DNA of 45,350 bases, taken from positions 1-45,350 of the forward strand of contig SHXF01000028.1 of assembly GCA_009693435.1 (NCBI GenBank), given 5' to 3'. Source of the stretch: Betaproteobacteria bacterium (GTDB lineage: Bacteria > Pseudomonadota > Gammaproteobacteria > Burkholderiales > SG8-39). The position numbers and the translations under genes are program-made. Positions 33,772 to 41,983 of the stretch are shown in pieces. Each line of letters opens with the position of its first letter. The stretch's first letter is position 1. The notes under the pieces were generated by a model. It was not told where the DNA came from and did no database searches. It worked only from the letters and a program-made list of their open reading frames with translations.

Positions 33772-36648
33772 ATGGCTTCCATTGCGCAGGAGGGCGCCTT
33801 GGCCGACAAGCCGGAAGAAAAGGCACGACAGGAGATCGACCGCCTGCTGGGACTGGCCGGCTGGGCGGTGCTGGACCTGTCCGCCGCAAACATTCACGCC
33901 CGGCGCGGCGTGGCCCTCCGCGAATTTCCGTTGAACCCGGGCTATGGGTTCGCCGATTACATGCTGTACGTCGATGGCAGGGCGGCAGGCATCATCGAAG
34001 CGAAGAAGCAGGGCAGCACCTTGAGCGGCGTCGAGGTCCAGTCGGGGAAATACGCGCAGGGTTTGCCCGAATCGCTGCCCGCATGGCAACGCCCGTTGCC
34101 CATGCTGTATGAGTCCACCGGTATCGAAACCCACTTCACCAACGGGCTTGATCCGGCACCCCGCGCCCGCAGCATCTTCGCCTTCCACAGGCCCGAAATG
34201 CTGGCGGAATGGCTGCAGGCGAAACACCCGTCTTCCGCCGGGAAAGGGGCAGGGGGTGAGGGAACGCCTGGCATTGCGGACGCCCCGCCTGCGCTCTACC
34301 CCACCACATTTCTTTCCCGTGTTGCCGCGATGCCGCCGCTCATCGAAACCGGCCTGTGGTCGGCCCAGGTGCGAGCGATCCGTAACCTCGAAGCGTCTCT
34401 GGTCGCCGACAAACCGCGCGCGCTGATCCAGATGGCCACCGGCAGCGGCAAGACCTACACTGCCATCAGCTTCATCTACCGCCTGATCAAGTTCGTCGGC
34501 GCGCGGCGCGTGCTGTTCCTGGTGGATCGCGGCAATCTCGGCCGGCAGACGAAGAAGGAATTCGACCAGTACGCCTCGCCCTACAACAACTACAAGTTCG
34601 GCGAGGAATACATTGTCCAGCACCTGACCTCGAATACGCTGGACACCACGGCTCGCGTCACCATCTGCACCATCCAGCGGCTGTATTCGATGCTGCGCGG
34701 GCGCGAGCTGGCGGCGGAGGACGACGAGGTCTCCGCCTCCGGGCTGGAGAATCTGTTCAAGTCGCCCGAGCCGATCGCCTACAACCCGGCTTTCCCGATC
34801 GAGACTTTCGATGTCATCGTCACCGACGAAGCACACCGCTCCATCTACAACCTGTGGCGCCAGGTGCTGGAGTATTTCGATTCCTATCTGATCGGCCTCA
34901 CTGCCACGCCCTCGAAGCAGACTTTCGGTTTTTTCAACCAGAACCTGGTGATGGAATACGGTCACGAGCAGGCGGTCGCCGATGGTGTGAACGTGAACTA
35001 CGACGTCTACCGCATCCGCACCGAGGTGACCGAGGCCGGCGGCAAGGTGGATGCCGGCTACTACGTGGACCTGCGCGACCGCGAAACGCGCAAGGTGCGC
35101 TGGCAGGAGCTGGACGAGGATTTCGACTACGACCCCAACCAGCTCGACCGCGAGGTGGTGTCGGTGGACCAGATCCGCACCATCGTGCGCACCTTCCGCG
35201 ACAGGCTCGCCACCGAAATCTTCCCTAACCGCACCGAAGTGCCCAAGACCCTGGTGTTCGCCAAGGACGACAGCCATGCCGAGGACATCGTGCGCATCCT
35301 GCGCGAGGAGTTCGGCAAGGGCAACGACTTCGCGCAGAAAATCACCTACCGCACTACCGGCGCCAAACCCGAAGACCTGATTGCCTCGTTTCGCAATAGC
35401 TACAACCCGCGCGTGGTGGTGACCGTGGACATGATCGCCACCGGCACCGACATCAAGCCGCTGGAATGCGTGCTGTTCATGCGCGCGGTGAAGTCGCGCA
35501 CGTTTTTCGAGCAGATGAAAGGCCGCGGCGTGCGCATCATTTCCCCGCACGACTTGCAGGCGGTCACTCCCGACGCGAAGTCGAAAGACCACTTCGTTAT
35601 CGTCGATGCCGTGGGCGTGTGCGAGCGTGACAAGACCGACTCGCGGCCGATGGACCAGAAAAAGTCCGTGTCGTTCGAGAAGCTGCTGCAGGCCGTGGCA
35701 CTTGGGAACGTCGAGCCCGAAGTGCTATCAAGCGTCGCCGCGCGCCTGTCGCGGCTGGACAAATCACTGTCCGAGAGCGATCAAGCCAGGATCGCGCAAA
35801 CCTCCGGGGGCGCCACGCTGAAAGACTTGGCACAGGGAATCGTCGCGGCCTTGAATCCGGACAATGCCCCGGAAGCCGCGTCGCTATTGGTTCTACAAGC
35901 AGTCAAGCCCCTGTGCGACCCCAAACTGCGCAATCTTTTGATCGAACTGAAGAAGCAAAGCGAACAGATCATCGACACCGTCACGCAGGACCAGGTGCTC
36001 GAAGCAGGCTTCTCGGCCGCGGCGCGCGAACGCGCGAAAGGCGTGGTGGAATCGTTCGAGCGCTTCATCGTCGAGCACAAGGACGAAATCACCGCGCTGC
36101 AGATCCTCTACAACCGCCCGCAGCGTACCAAGGGCGCGCCGCTCACCTTCGACGCGCTGAAGAACCTCGCCGACGCGCTGCAAGCCCCGCCGCGACTGTG
36201 GACCGAGAGCCAGCTCTGGCAGGCCTATGCCGCGCTCGACAAGAGCAAAGGGGAAGGGAAAGTGCGAGGCGAAAACCGCCGCCGCATCCTCACCGACCTC
36301 GTATCACTGGTACGCTTCGCCATGCATCAGGACAACGAACTCATCCCCTTCCCCGAACGCGTCAACACCAACTTCAAAGCCTGGCTCGCGCAACAGGAAT
36401 CACTCCCCTCTCCCGCCGGGAGAGGGGCAGGGGGTGAGGGAAATGCACAACACCATAGATTCACCAGTGAACAGCGCAAGTGGCTTGAAATGATCCGCGA
36501 CCACATCGCCGCGAACCTCGGTATTGAGGCGGACGACTTCGAGCTTTCGCCGTTTGCGCAGGAGGGTGGGATTGGGAAGGTGTATCAGTTGTTCGGTGCG
36601 GAATTACCTAAAGTGCTAGACGCGTTGAACAAGGAGTTGGCAGCTTGA
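33772..36648 (+). CDS. hsdR: Type I restriction enzyme endonuclease subunit HsdR
   Basis: The 958-residue protein has an N-terminal PD-(D/E)xK nuclease (Asp62 in GFADYML, Glu76-x-Lys78 in IIEAKK), Walker A MATGSGKTYTA, the DEAH box TDEAHRS, helicase motif III GLTATPS, and motif VI QMKGRGVRI. It is the EcoEI-like type that cuts after ATP-driven translocation as part of HsdR2M2S. Two stretches, PSSAGKGAGGEG (from residue 153) and PSPAGRGAGGEG (from residue 879), are encoded by a palindromic DNA repeat. The ATG at 33772 is chosen; an earlier in-frame ATG lies at 33688. No stop interrupts it. Confidence 0.93.
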   Translation: MASIAQEGALADKPEEKARQEIDRLLGLAGWAVLDLSAANIHARRGVALREFPLNPGYGFADYMLYVDGRAAGIIEAKKQGSTLSGVEVQSGKYAQGLPESLPAWQRPLPMLYESTGIETHFTNGLDPAPRARSIFAFHRPEMLAEWLQAKHPSSAGKGAGGEGTPGIADAPPALYPTTFLSRVAAMPPLIETGLWSAQVRAIRNLEASLVADKPRALIQMATGSGKTYTAISFIYRLIKFVGARRVLFLVDRGNLGRQTKKEFDQYASPYNNYKFGEEYIVQHLTSNTLDTTARVTICTIQRLYSMLRGRELAAEDDEVSASGLENLFKSPEPIAYNPAFPIETFDVIVTDEAHRSIYNLWRQVLEYFDSYLIGLTATPSKQTFGFFNQNLVMEYGHEQAVADGVNVNYDVYRIRTEVTEAGGKVDAGYYVDLRDRETRKVRWQELDEDFDYDPNQLDREVVSVDQIRTIVRTFRDRLATEIFPNRTEVPKTLVFAKDDSHAEDIVRILREEFGKGNDFAQKITYRTTGAKPEDLIASFRNSYNPRVVVTVDMIATGTDIKPLECVLFMRAVKSRTFFEQMKGRGVRIISPHDLQAVTPDAKSKDHFVIVDAVGVCERDKTDSRPMDQKKSVSFEKLLQAVALGNVEPEVLSSVAARLSRLDKSLSESDQARIAQTSGGATLKDLAQGIVAALNPDNAPEAASLLVLQAVKPLCDPKLRNLLIELKKQSEQIIDTVTQDQVLEAGFSAAARERAKGVVESFERFIVEHKDEITALQILYNRPQRTKGAPLTFDALKNLADALQAPPRLWTESQLWQAYAALDKSKGEGKVRGENRRRILTDLVSLVRFAMHQDNELIPFPERVNTNFKAWLAQQESLPSPAGRGAGGEGNAQHHRFTSEQRKWLEMIRDHIAANLGIEADDFELSPFAQEGGIGKVYQLFGAELPKVLDALNKELAA
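34228..34264. repeat. 37-bp palindromic repeat inserted in hsdR, copy 1
   Basis: The sequence TCTTCCGCCGGGAAAGGGGC and its continuation differ from copy 2 at three positions over 37 bases. It carries an inverted arm around GCC. It is read in phase 0 as PSSAGKGAGGEG between the nuclease and helicase domains of HsdR. Confidence 0.85.
36406..36442. repeat. 37-bp palindromic repeat inserted in hsdR, copy 2
   Basis: CTCTCCC-GCC-GGGAGAG is a perfect 7-bp stem, followed by GGGCAGGGGGTGAGGGAA. It is read in the same frame as copy 1, giving PSPAGRGAGGEG before the C-terminal domain. Similar palindromes are common as intergenic dispersed repeats in proteobacteria. Confidence 0.87.
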
Positions 36649-37829
36649 ATGTAGGTGGTACGTTACCCGCAGGATGGCGCTGGACGACGATGGGCGAAAT
36701 CGCCGAGGTTGTGGGCGGCGGTACGCCTAGAACCAGCGATCCCAAGAATTTCGAATCCGGCTCGATTGCTTGGCTAACGCCAGCCGATCTCTCCGGCTAT
36801 AGCGAGAAGTATATTTCGCACGGAAGCCGATTCATAACCGAGAGGGGCCTTAGATCAAGCTCTGCTCGGCTGTTTCCTGAAGGCACAGTAATGTTTACGT
36901 CGCGTGCGCCGATTGGGTACTCAGCGATTGCGCGTAATCCTATCGCGACCAATCAGGGCTTCAAGAGTTTCGTGCTTAAGCCTGGCGTGCTTCCTGACTA
37001 CGTTTATTGGTGGCTCAAGGGTGCGAAGCAACTCGCCGAAAGCATGGCAAGCGGAACGACCTTCCTTGAGTTGTCTGGCGCAAAGGCGAAGCAGCTGCCA
37101 ATCCCGATCGCCCCGATTGAGGATCAGCGCCGCATCGTCGCCGAAATCGAAAAGCAGTTCTCACGCCTCGACGAAGCCGTCGCCAACCTGAAGCGTGTCA
37201 AGGCCAACCTCAAGCGCTATGAGCGGGCCACCGTAACTGCGATGACTGATGCTGCTTCTTTCGATCAGCCACGAGCTGCGCTAATTAGCGATTTGGCAAT
37301 CTCACTTGATTACATGAGACATCCTGTGAATAAGACCGAGCGGGCAAAGCGCGTAGGATCGATACCATACCTCGGCGCGAACGGGCGAACCGGTTGGATT
37401 GATAAGCACCTATTTGATGAAGAATTGGTGCTGGTTGTCGAGGACGAGACTTTTGTCGGCAGGAAGGACCCATTCTCGTATTACTTTGCGGGCAAGTGCT
37501 GGGTAAATAACCACACTCATGTTCTTCGTGCCAAGAGTGACCTCGTAATCCCAAAGTACTTGAATTTGGCCCTTTCCTATTACCCATTCATCCCGATGAC
37601 TACCGGTTCCACGGGACGCCGGAAGCTTACCAAAAAGGTGTTGATGTCCGCGCCAATTGTCATTCCTGCGCTCGCCGAACAGCATCGCATCATCGCCAAA
37701 GTCGACCGCTGTTTTTCCCTAGTCCGCGGAGTCGAGGCCGAAGTTGACGCCAACCTGAAGCGGGCGCAGGCGCTGCGGCAGGCCACCTTGAACGGGGCTT
37801 TCACCATTACGCCAGAAGCGGGACAATAG
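36645..37829 (+). CDS. hsdS: Type I restriction enzyme specificity subunit HsdS
   Basis: The 394-residue protein has the two-target-recognition-domain layout: an N-terminal half ending in QRRIVAEIEKQFSRLDEAVANLKRVKANLKRYERATV (the first conserved coiled coil) and a second half ending EQHRIIAKVDRCFSLVRGVEAEVDANLKRAQALRQATL. Each half would read one part of a split DNA site. The TTG at 36645 overlaps the hsdR stop, with AAGGAG about 9 bases upstream. Base composition is lower in GC than the flanking genes, as usual for hsdS. Confidence 0.92.
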   Translation: MNVGGTLPAGWRWTTMGEIAEVVGGGTPRTSDPKNFESGSIAWLTPADLSGYSEKYISHGSRFITERGLRSSSARLFPEGTVMFTSRAPIGYSAIARNPIATNQGFKSFVLKPGVLPDYVYWWLKGAKQLAESMASGTTFLELSGAKAKQLPIPIAPIEDQRRIVAEIEKQFSRLDEAVANLKRVKANLKRYERATVTAMTDAASFDQPRAALISDLAISLDYMRHPVNKTERAKRVGSIPYLGANGRTGWIDKHLFDEELVLVVEDETFVGRKDPFSYYFAGKCWVNNHTHVLRAKSDLVIPKYLNLALSYYPFIPMTTGSTGRRKLTKKVLMSAPIVIPALAEQHRIIAKVDRCFSLVRGVEAEVDANLKRAQALRQATLNGAFTITPEAGQ

Positions 37830-37847
37830 TTTCCTAGGAGATGCAAC

Positions 37848-38771
37848 ATGGCAAAAGACATCACCGTTGAGCTGGCTTCACTGCGCTTCGAAGGTAAGCG
37901 ATTCGAAGACCATGCGATCGACGTCGAGTGCACGCAGGAACTGGTTGCCTATCGCACGCTCGTCCTCGAATGCGCAAAGGAACTCTGGCGCGGCAAGAAT
38001 CCCGGAAGAGTGCGTTTGCCGAAGGGATTCGAAGACGGTTTTCGCCTGCAGTTCGACCGCGTTGACCCCGGCTCGGCGGTCATTCCATTGAGGCGGGTGC
38101 GCGAAGTCGCGCAAGGAGAACTTGATCTCGGCGACGAGTTCGATGAGGCCGCCGCCCTGATTGACTCCGCAATTTCGGCGGCAAACCGGGACGACTTGAT
38201 GCCGGAGCAACTGCCCGCAAACATCATTCCACTGTTTCGCGACTTCGGCCGCTCACTAAACCCCGACGAAGTGTTGTTTACGAGAGCGCGTAACTGCGAT
38301 CGCGAGGCGTCCTACACGGCAAACGCGCGGGCCCGACTTGCAGAGTGGGTCGGGCCCACCTACGAGGACACGGTAGATCTTGTGGGGGAAGTACGAATGG
38401 CGAATCTCGGGCCTGGTGCATTCAGGCTACAAATCGTCGAGACGGGCGCGATGGTCGAAGGGCGATTCGATGCAAACCAGGAGGCACTCGTGCTCGATGC
38501 GCTCAAGAATCATCGGAACGTGCGGCTACGCGTCGGGGGTACAGCAGAGTTTTCTACCCGTGACCGGCAGATCAAGCGGCTGACACGAATCGAGGGCGTG
38601 GCACTCGCACCTAGTACTGCTGTTTTCTTTGACGATACTGCAGCGCCGATCTGGGAGCAGTTAGCGAACATCGGCATGCAAGCGCCTGCCGGGACTTGGG
38701 AGTCCGTGCCCGACGATCTGTCAATGCGAATCGATGAGATTGTCTACGGCCATGGAGAGTCCGGTCGGTGA
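37848..38771 (+). CDS. Unknown 307-residue protein paired with a PIN nuclease
   Basis: I do not recognise the family. The protein is acidic and soluble, with no signal peptide or membrane helix. Its N-terminal part (residues 30-50, ECTQELVAYRTLVLECAKEL) looks helical; residues 150-250 look like mixed beta strands. It starts 18 bases after hsdS with GGAG upstream, and its stop overlaps the PIN gene start by 4 bases (GTGA), so the two are translationally coupled. The position before a PIN toxin is that of an antitoxin, but it is far longer than classic VapB or Phd proteins and has no obvious DNA-binding motif. Confidence 0.8.
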   Translation: MAKDITVELASLRFEGKRFEDHAIDVECTQELVAYRTLVLECAKELWRGKNPGRVRLPKGFEDGFRLQFDRVDPGSAVIPLRRVREVAQGELDLGDEFDEAAALIDSAISAANRDDLMPEQLPANIIPLFRDFGRSLNPDEVLFTRARNCDREASYTANARARLAEWVGPTYEDTVDLVGEVRMANLGPGAFRLQIVETGAMVEGRFDANQEALVLDALKNHRNVRLRVGGTAEFSTRDRQIKRLTRIEGVALAPSTAVFFDDTAAPIWEQLANIGMQAPAGTWESVPDDLSMRIDEIVYGHGESGR

Positions 38772-39172
38772 AGGTCGTGTTCGCCGATACCGGCTACTGG
38801 GAAGCGGTACTCAATCCGAACGACAAGCTGCATCTCAAGGCGCGGCAGGTATCCGCATCTCTGGGCAATGTGCGGTTGCTCACGACTGAAATGGTGCTCT
38901 GTGAGCTTCTCGCCGCGCTGTCGAAGCTTCTAGTCCGGCCGTCTGCGATAAACGGTGTTCAGGCAATTCGTTCTAACCCAAACGTCGAAGTCATTCCGCA
39001 AACGTCGCTGCAGTTCGCGACAGGATTTGACCTTTACCGTTTGATGACCGACAAAGAATGGAGCCTGACAGACTGCGCGTCGTTTAATGTCATGCGTGAG
39101 CGCGGTTTGACTGAGGCGCTTGCTCACGACCGCCATTTCGAACAAGCGGGTTTCGTTGCCTTGCTTCGTTAG
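38768..39172 (+). CDS. PIN-domain ribonuclease (VapC-like)
   Basis: The 134-residue protein has the four acidic residues of a PIN nuclease: Asp7 in VVFADTGYW, Glu46 in VLCELLAAL, Asp102 in WSLTDCASF and Asp121 in ALAHDRHFEQAGF. Such proteins are usually toxins that cleave RNA and are held by a partner protein. The start is GTG, overlapping the stop of the 307-residue gene. All catalytic residues are intact. No VapB-like small antitoxin is adjacent, which points to the upstream protein as the partner. Confidence 0.9.
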   Translation: MKVVFADTGYWEAVLNPNDKLHLKARQVSASLGNVRLLTTEMVLCELLAALSKLLVRPSAINGVQAIRSNPNVEVIPQTSLQFATGFDLYRLMTDKEWSLTDCASFNVMRERGLTEALAHDRHFEQAGFVALLR

Positions 39173-39214
39173 TGGGGCGGGAAAGCTTCGCATTCAGTCC
39201 GAAGAGGCCTTTGA

Positions 39215-39681
39215 ATCTACGGCAAGCCCGACAAGGTCAAGCCGACGATACAAGGCGTAGTTACAAATGCGGCCTTGCTGCTGCTGGGGCGTGAAGAGTC
39301 GTCCGGTGGCGCACATCAGTTGGACTTTTAAGAACGAACGCAATGAGGGACTGGACTACCAGCACTTCAGCCCGCCCTTTATGCTCAACGTGGACAAGGT
39401 GCAGAAGCGTCAGGCGATCGCGGTGGATGACACCAAGAGCCAGGCTGGTCGAAGGACGCTACCCGAATCTGGTGGTCGCGGCTGCAGTAGCGGCTGCCAC
39501 TGGCGAAAAGGCGAAGCACATCCGCGATCGGGGATTCAACAGTCAATACTAGCGGGACTTGATCGTGGCGCTGATCGGCAAACATCAGCCGGTGTCGCGG
39601 GAGGACATAGGCAGGCTCTTGTTGGACAAGTTGCCGGAGGTGTTAAGCGAAGAACACGGGAGAGGCAAGGTGCGTTACATC
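39215..39681 (+). pseudogene. Frameshifted remnant of a COG2865/AlbA_2-type ATP-binding protein
   Basis: Fragments in three frames match successive blocks of the family often encoded within type I restriction loci: IYGKPDKVKPTIQGVVTNAA then LLLLGREES in one frame; PVAHISWTFKNERNEGLDYQHFSPPFMLNVDKV in the next; and RLVEGRYPNLVVAAAVAAAT, GEKAKHIRDRGFNSQY, a TAG at 39550-39552, then RDLIVALIGKHQPVSREDIG and RLLLDKLPEVLSEEH in the third. The N-terminal DNA-binding domain and a large middle part are missing. It follows the PIN gene after 42 bases. It cannot make a functional protein. Confidence 0.8.
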
Positions 39682-39742
39682 GCTGGCATTCACGCATCTC
39701 TCGATCGTGATTATGCGCCGCTTGCAGAAAAGTTCTTGCGGG

Positions 39743-39937
39743 TTATCGCCCGGACTTGGAAGCGCGCTGCTTCCAGAAGTCGATGAGTGCCGCGGCAGTC
39801 GGGGGCTTCAATGCAAAAGACCCGGCAGCGAACGGCTGGCGTATGCCTTCGACGGCGGAAGATGTCTTGGCAGACATCCACAGAGCCGAGGCGGCAGTGG
39901 GCGAGCGCAGGAAGCGGTTAGACTTGGCGAGCTTCAT
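39743..39937 (-). CDS. Possible small protein with SSAVEGIR-type motif
   Basis: The 64-residue frame reads MKLAKSNRFLRSPTAASALW and continues with KTSSAVEGIRQPFA. The pattern of a basic start followed by a serine-rich SSA(V/I)EGIR segment resembles short conserved proteins I recall from toxin-antitoxin neighbourhoods, but I cannot name the family. No clear ribosome site precedes the ATG. It is opposite in direction to the restriction genes, in a decayed stretch, so it could be spurious. Confidence 0.35.
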   Translation of the reverse strand: MKLAKSNRFLRSPTAASALWMSAKTSSAVEGIRQPFAAGSFALKPPTAAALIDFWKQRASKSGR

Positions 39938-40007
39938 GCTTTGTATTTTACGCTCTGAACGCGCGGCGACCAATAGACATAAGGGTCTTACGAACATTGA
40001 TTTACCG

Positions 40008-40025
40008 GCGGGAACAAAATCCCGC
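40008..40025. promoter_or_regulatory. Inverted repeat upstream of the DUF1778 gene
   Basis: GCGGGA and TCCCGC flank ACAAAA, giving a perfect 6-bp dyad about 110 bases before the antitoxin start. Ribbon-helix-helix antitoxins commonly bind palindromes near their own promoters, so it may be an autoregulatory site. No U-run follows, so a terminator is less likely. Confidence 0.3.
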
Positions 40026-40137
40026 ATGAGGACGGTGCGCGAACCACTCCGAGATTTCCTGACCCGCGCCGGCTTGTCCTCCAAGGCGTATAACGCCACA
40101 GATACACTGGCCGCTCACTTCAAATCTGGAGCAGACG

Positions 40138-40464
40138 ATGGCAACTGCCACCGCCAGGACAAATCGCATCGGCGTTCGCGTCCCCCACGAGGTCTATGAA
40201 ACGCTGCGACGTGCGGCTGAACTGACTGGTACGAAAGTCAATCAGTTTCTGGTGCGATCTGCGCTGAAGGAAGCACAGGCTGTCATCGAGCGGGAGGCGG
40301 TCATCCGCCTGTCACCGCGCGACTGGTCCTGGCTGCTGAAAATGATAGAAAACCCGCCCAAGCCCAATGCCAGGCTGAAGGCGGCCATGAAGCTCTACGC
40401 GAGGGCCAAGCGAGACGATGCAGGTACTATTTCCGTCGGCGAAGGCAAGCGCCCTGAAATCTAG
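40138..40464 (+). CDS. DUF1778 (TacA-like) ribbon-helix-helix antitoxin without toxin
   Basis: The 108-residue protein has an N-terminal RHH segment (NRIGVRVPHEVYETLRRAAELTG) and the following VNQFLVRSALKEAQAVIEREAVIRLSPRDW, the DUF1778 pattern. These proteins normally neutralise a GNAT tRNA-acetylating toxin encoded just downstream. Here the next gene, 12 bases later, is hsdM. The GNAT at 43147 lies 2.7 kb away beyond an unrelated gene and is not obviously of the TacT type. The gene may be an orphan antitoxin or serve as a regulator of hsdM. Confidence 0.88.
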   Translation: MATATARTNRIGVRVPHEVYETLRRAAELTGTKVNQFLVRSALKEAQAVIEREAVIRLSPRDWSWLLKMIENPPKPNARLKAAMKLYARAKRDDAGTISVGEGKRPEI

Positions 40465-40476
40465 AAGAAGAAACAA

Positions 40477-41983
40477 ATGAACTCCGCCACCATCGTCCAG
40501 AAACTCTGGAATTACTGCAACGTCCTGCGCGACGACGGCATGAGCTATGGCGACTACGTCGAGCAGCTCACCTACCTCTTGTTCCTCAAGATGGCCGACG
40601 AGCGTTCGCGCCCGCCGTACAACCAACCAAGCCTGATCCCCGAGCCCTACGCTTGGCCCGTGCTGTTGAAGCGCGATGGCGACGAGTTGTTCGACCACTA
40701 CCGCCACACGCTGGAGAAGCTCGGTGCCGGAAAAGGCACGCTTGCCCTCATTTTCAACAAGGCGCAGAACAAGTTCCAGGATCCGGCCAAACTGCGCCGC
40801 CTGGTGGTGGACCTGATCGACGCCGAGAACTGGTCCGCGATGGGCGCGGACGTGAAGGGTGACGCCTACGAGGGCCTGCTGGAGAAAAACGCGCAGGATA
40901 CGAAAAGCGGTGCGGGGCAGTACTTCACGCCGCGCGCGCTGATCGCGGCGATGGTGGACTGCATCGCACCCCGGCCCGGCGAGGCCATATGCGACCCGGC
41001 CTGCGGCACCGGCGGGTTTCTGTTCCACGCGCACAACTATGTGGCCGAGCACAACCCCAACCTCACGCGCGACCAGAAGAAGCACCTGAAGGAGAACGCG
41101 CTGCGCGGCTGGGAACTGGTGCAAAGCACCGCGCGGCTGGCGGCGATGAACCTGATGCTGCACGGCATCGGCTCGGACAAGTCGGTGCCCATCGTGGTCA
41201 GCGACGCCCTGGCTGCCGACCCCGGCGAGCGCTTCGAGGTGGTGCTCGCCAATCCGCCTGGTTTACGAAAATGCGGGCAAGAAATCCAGCACCATGATCA
41301 CCGGCGCAGTGGGCAAGGTCTCGACCGAGAAAGACATCATCGAGCGCGACGATTTCTGGGCCACCACCTCGAACAAGCAGCTCAACTTCGTGCAGCACAT
41401 CAAGACGCTTCTCAAGCAACACGGCCGCGCGGCGGTGGTGGTGCCCGACAACGTGCTGTTTGAAGGCGGCGCCGGCGAAACCATCCGCAAGAAGCTCTTG
41501 CACGAGTGCGACGTGCACACGTTGTTGCGCCTGCCCACGGGCCTGTTCTACGCGCAGGGGGTGAAGGCGAATGTGATTTTCTTCGAGCGCAAGCCTGCAT
41601 CCGAGACGCCGTGGACGAAAAAGCTCTGGATTTACGATCTGCGCACCAACAAGCACTACACGTTGAAGACCAGTCCGATGAAGCGCGAGGACCTGGATGA
41701 GTTCGTCACGCTCTACAACCCTGCCAACCGGCATGTGCGCAAGCCCACGTGGAGCGCCGAGACGCCCGATGGCCGCTGGCGCGGCTACGAATACGGCGAG
41801 CTGATCGCGCGCGACAAGGCGAGCCTGGAGATTTTCTGGCTGCGCGACGAAACGCTCGCCGACAGCGACAACCTGCCGGCGCCCGACGTAATCGCCCAGG
41901 AGATCGTCGAGGATCTGGAGGCGGCGCTGGAGCAGTTCCGGCTGATTGCGGCGGACCTCTCGGGCGAGACTACTCCACCTTGA
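40477..41983 (+). pseudogene. hsdM: Type I restriction enzyme methyltransferase HsdM, frameshifted in motif IV
   Basis: The first frame encodes the N-terminal helical region (YGDYVEQLTYLLFLKMADER), GQYFTPRALIAAMV and the SAM motif CDPACGTGGF, then VVLANPP (Asn259). There, 16 bases (41260-41275) replace the expected Phe codon, a net gain of 13, and the rest of HsdM (GKKSSTMITGAV, RDDFWATTSNKQLNFVQHIKT, AAVVVPDNVLFEGGAGE) continues in another frame to 41983. The damage destroys the NPP(F/Y) adenine-methylation motif. The last 14 bases overlap the convergent Bug gene. The order R-S-...-M is unusual. Confidence 0.92.

Noticed and set aside
33649..35592. Long open frame of 647 codons antisense to hsdR
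   Set aside because: It mirrors the high-GC third-position bias of hsdR, has no recognisable domain, and hsdR itself shows complete nuclease and helicase motifs.
41257..41280. Programmed frameshift in hsdM
   Set aside because: The break is a 13-base net insertion that removes the catalytic Phe of NPP(F/Y), with no slippery run; loss of function is simpler.
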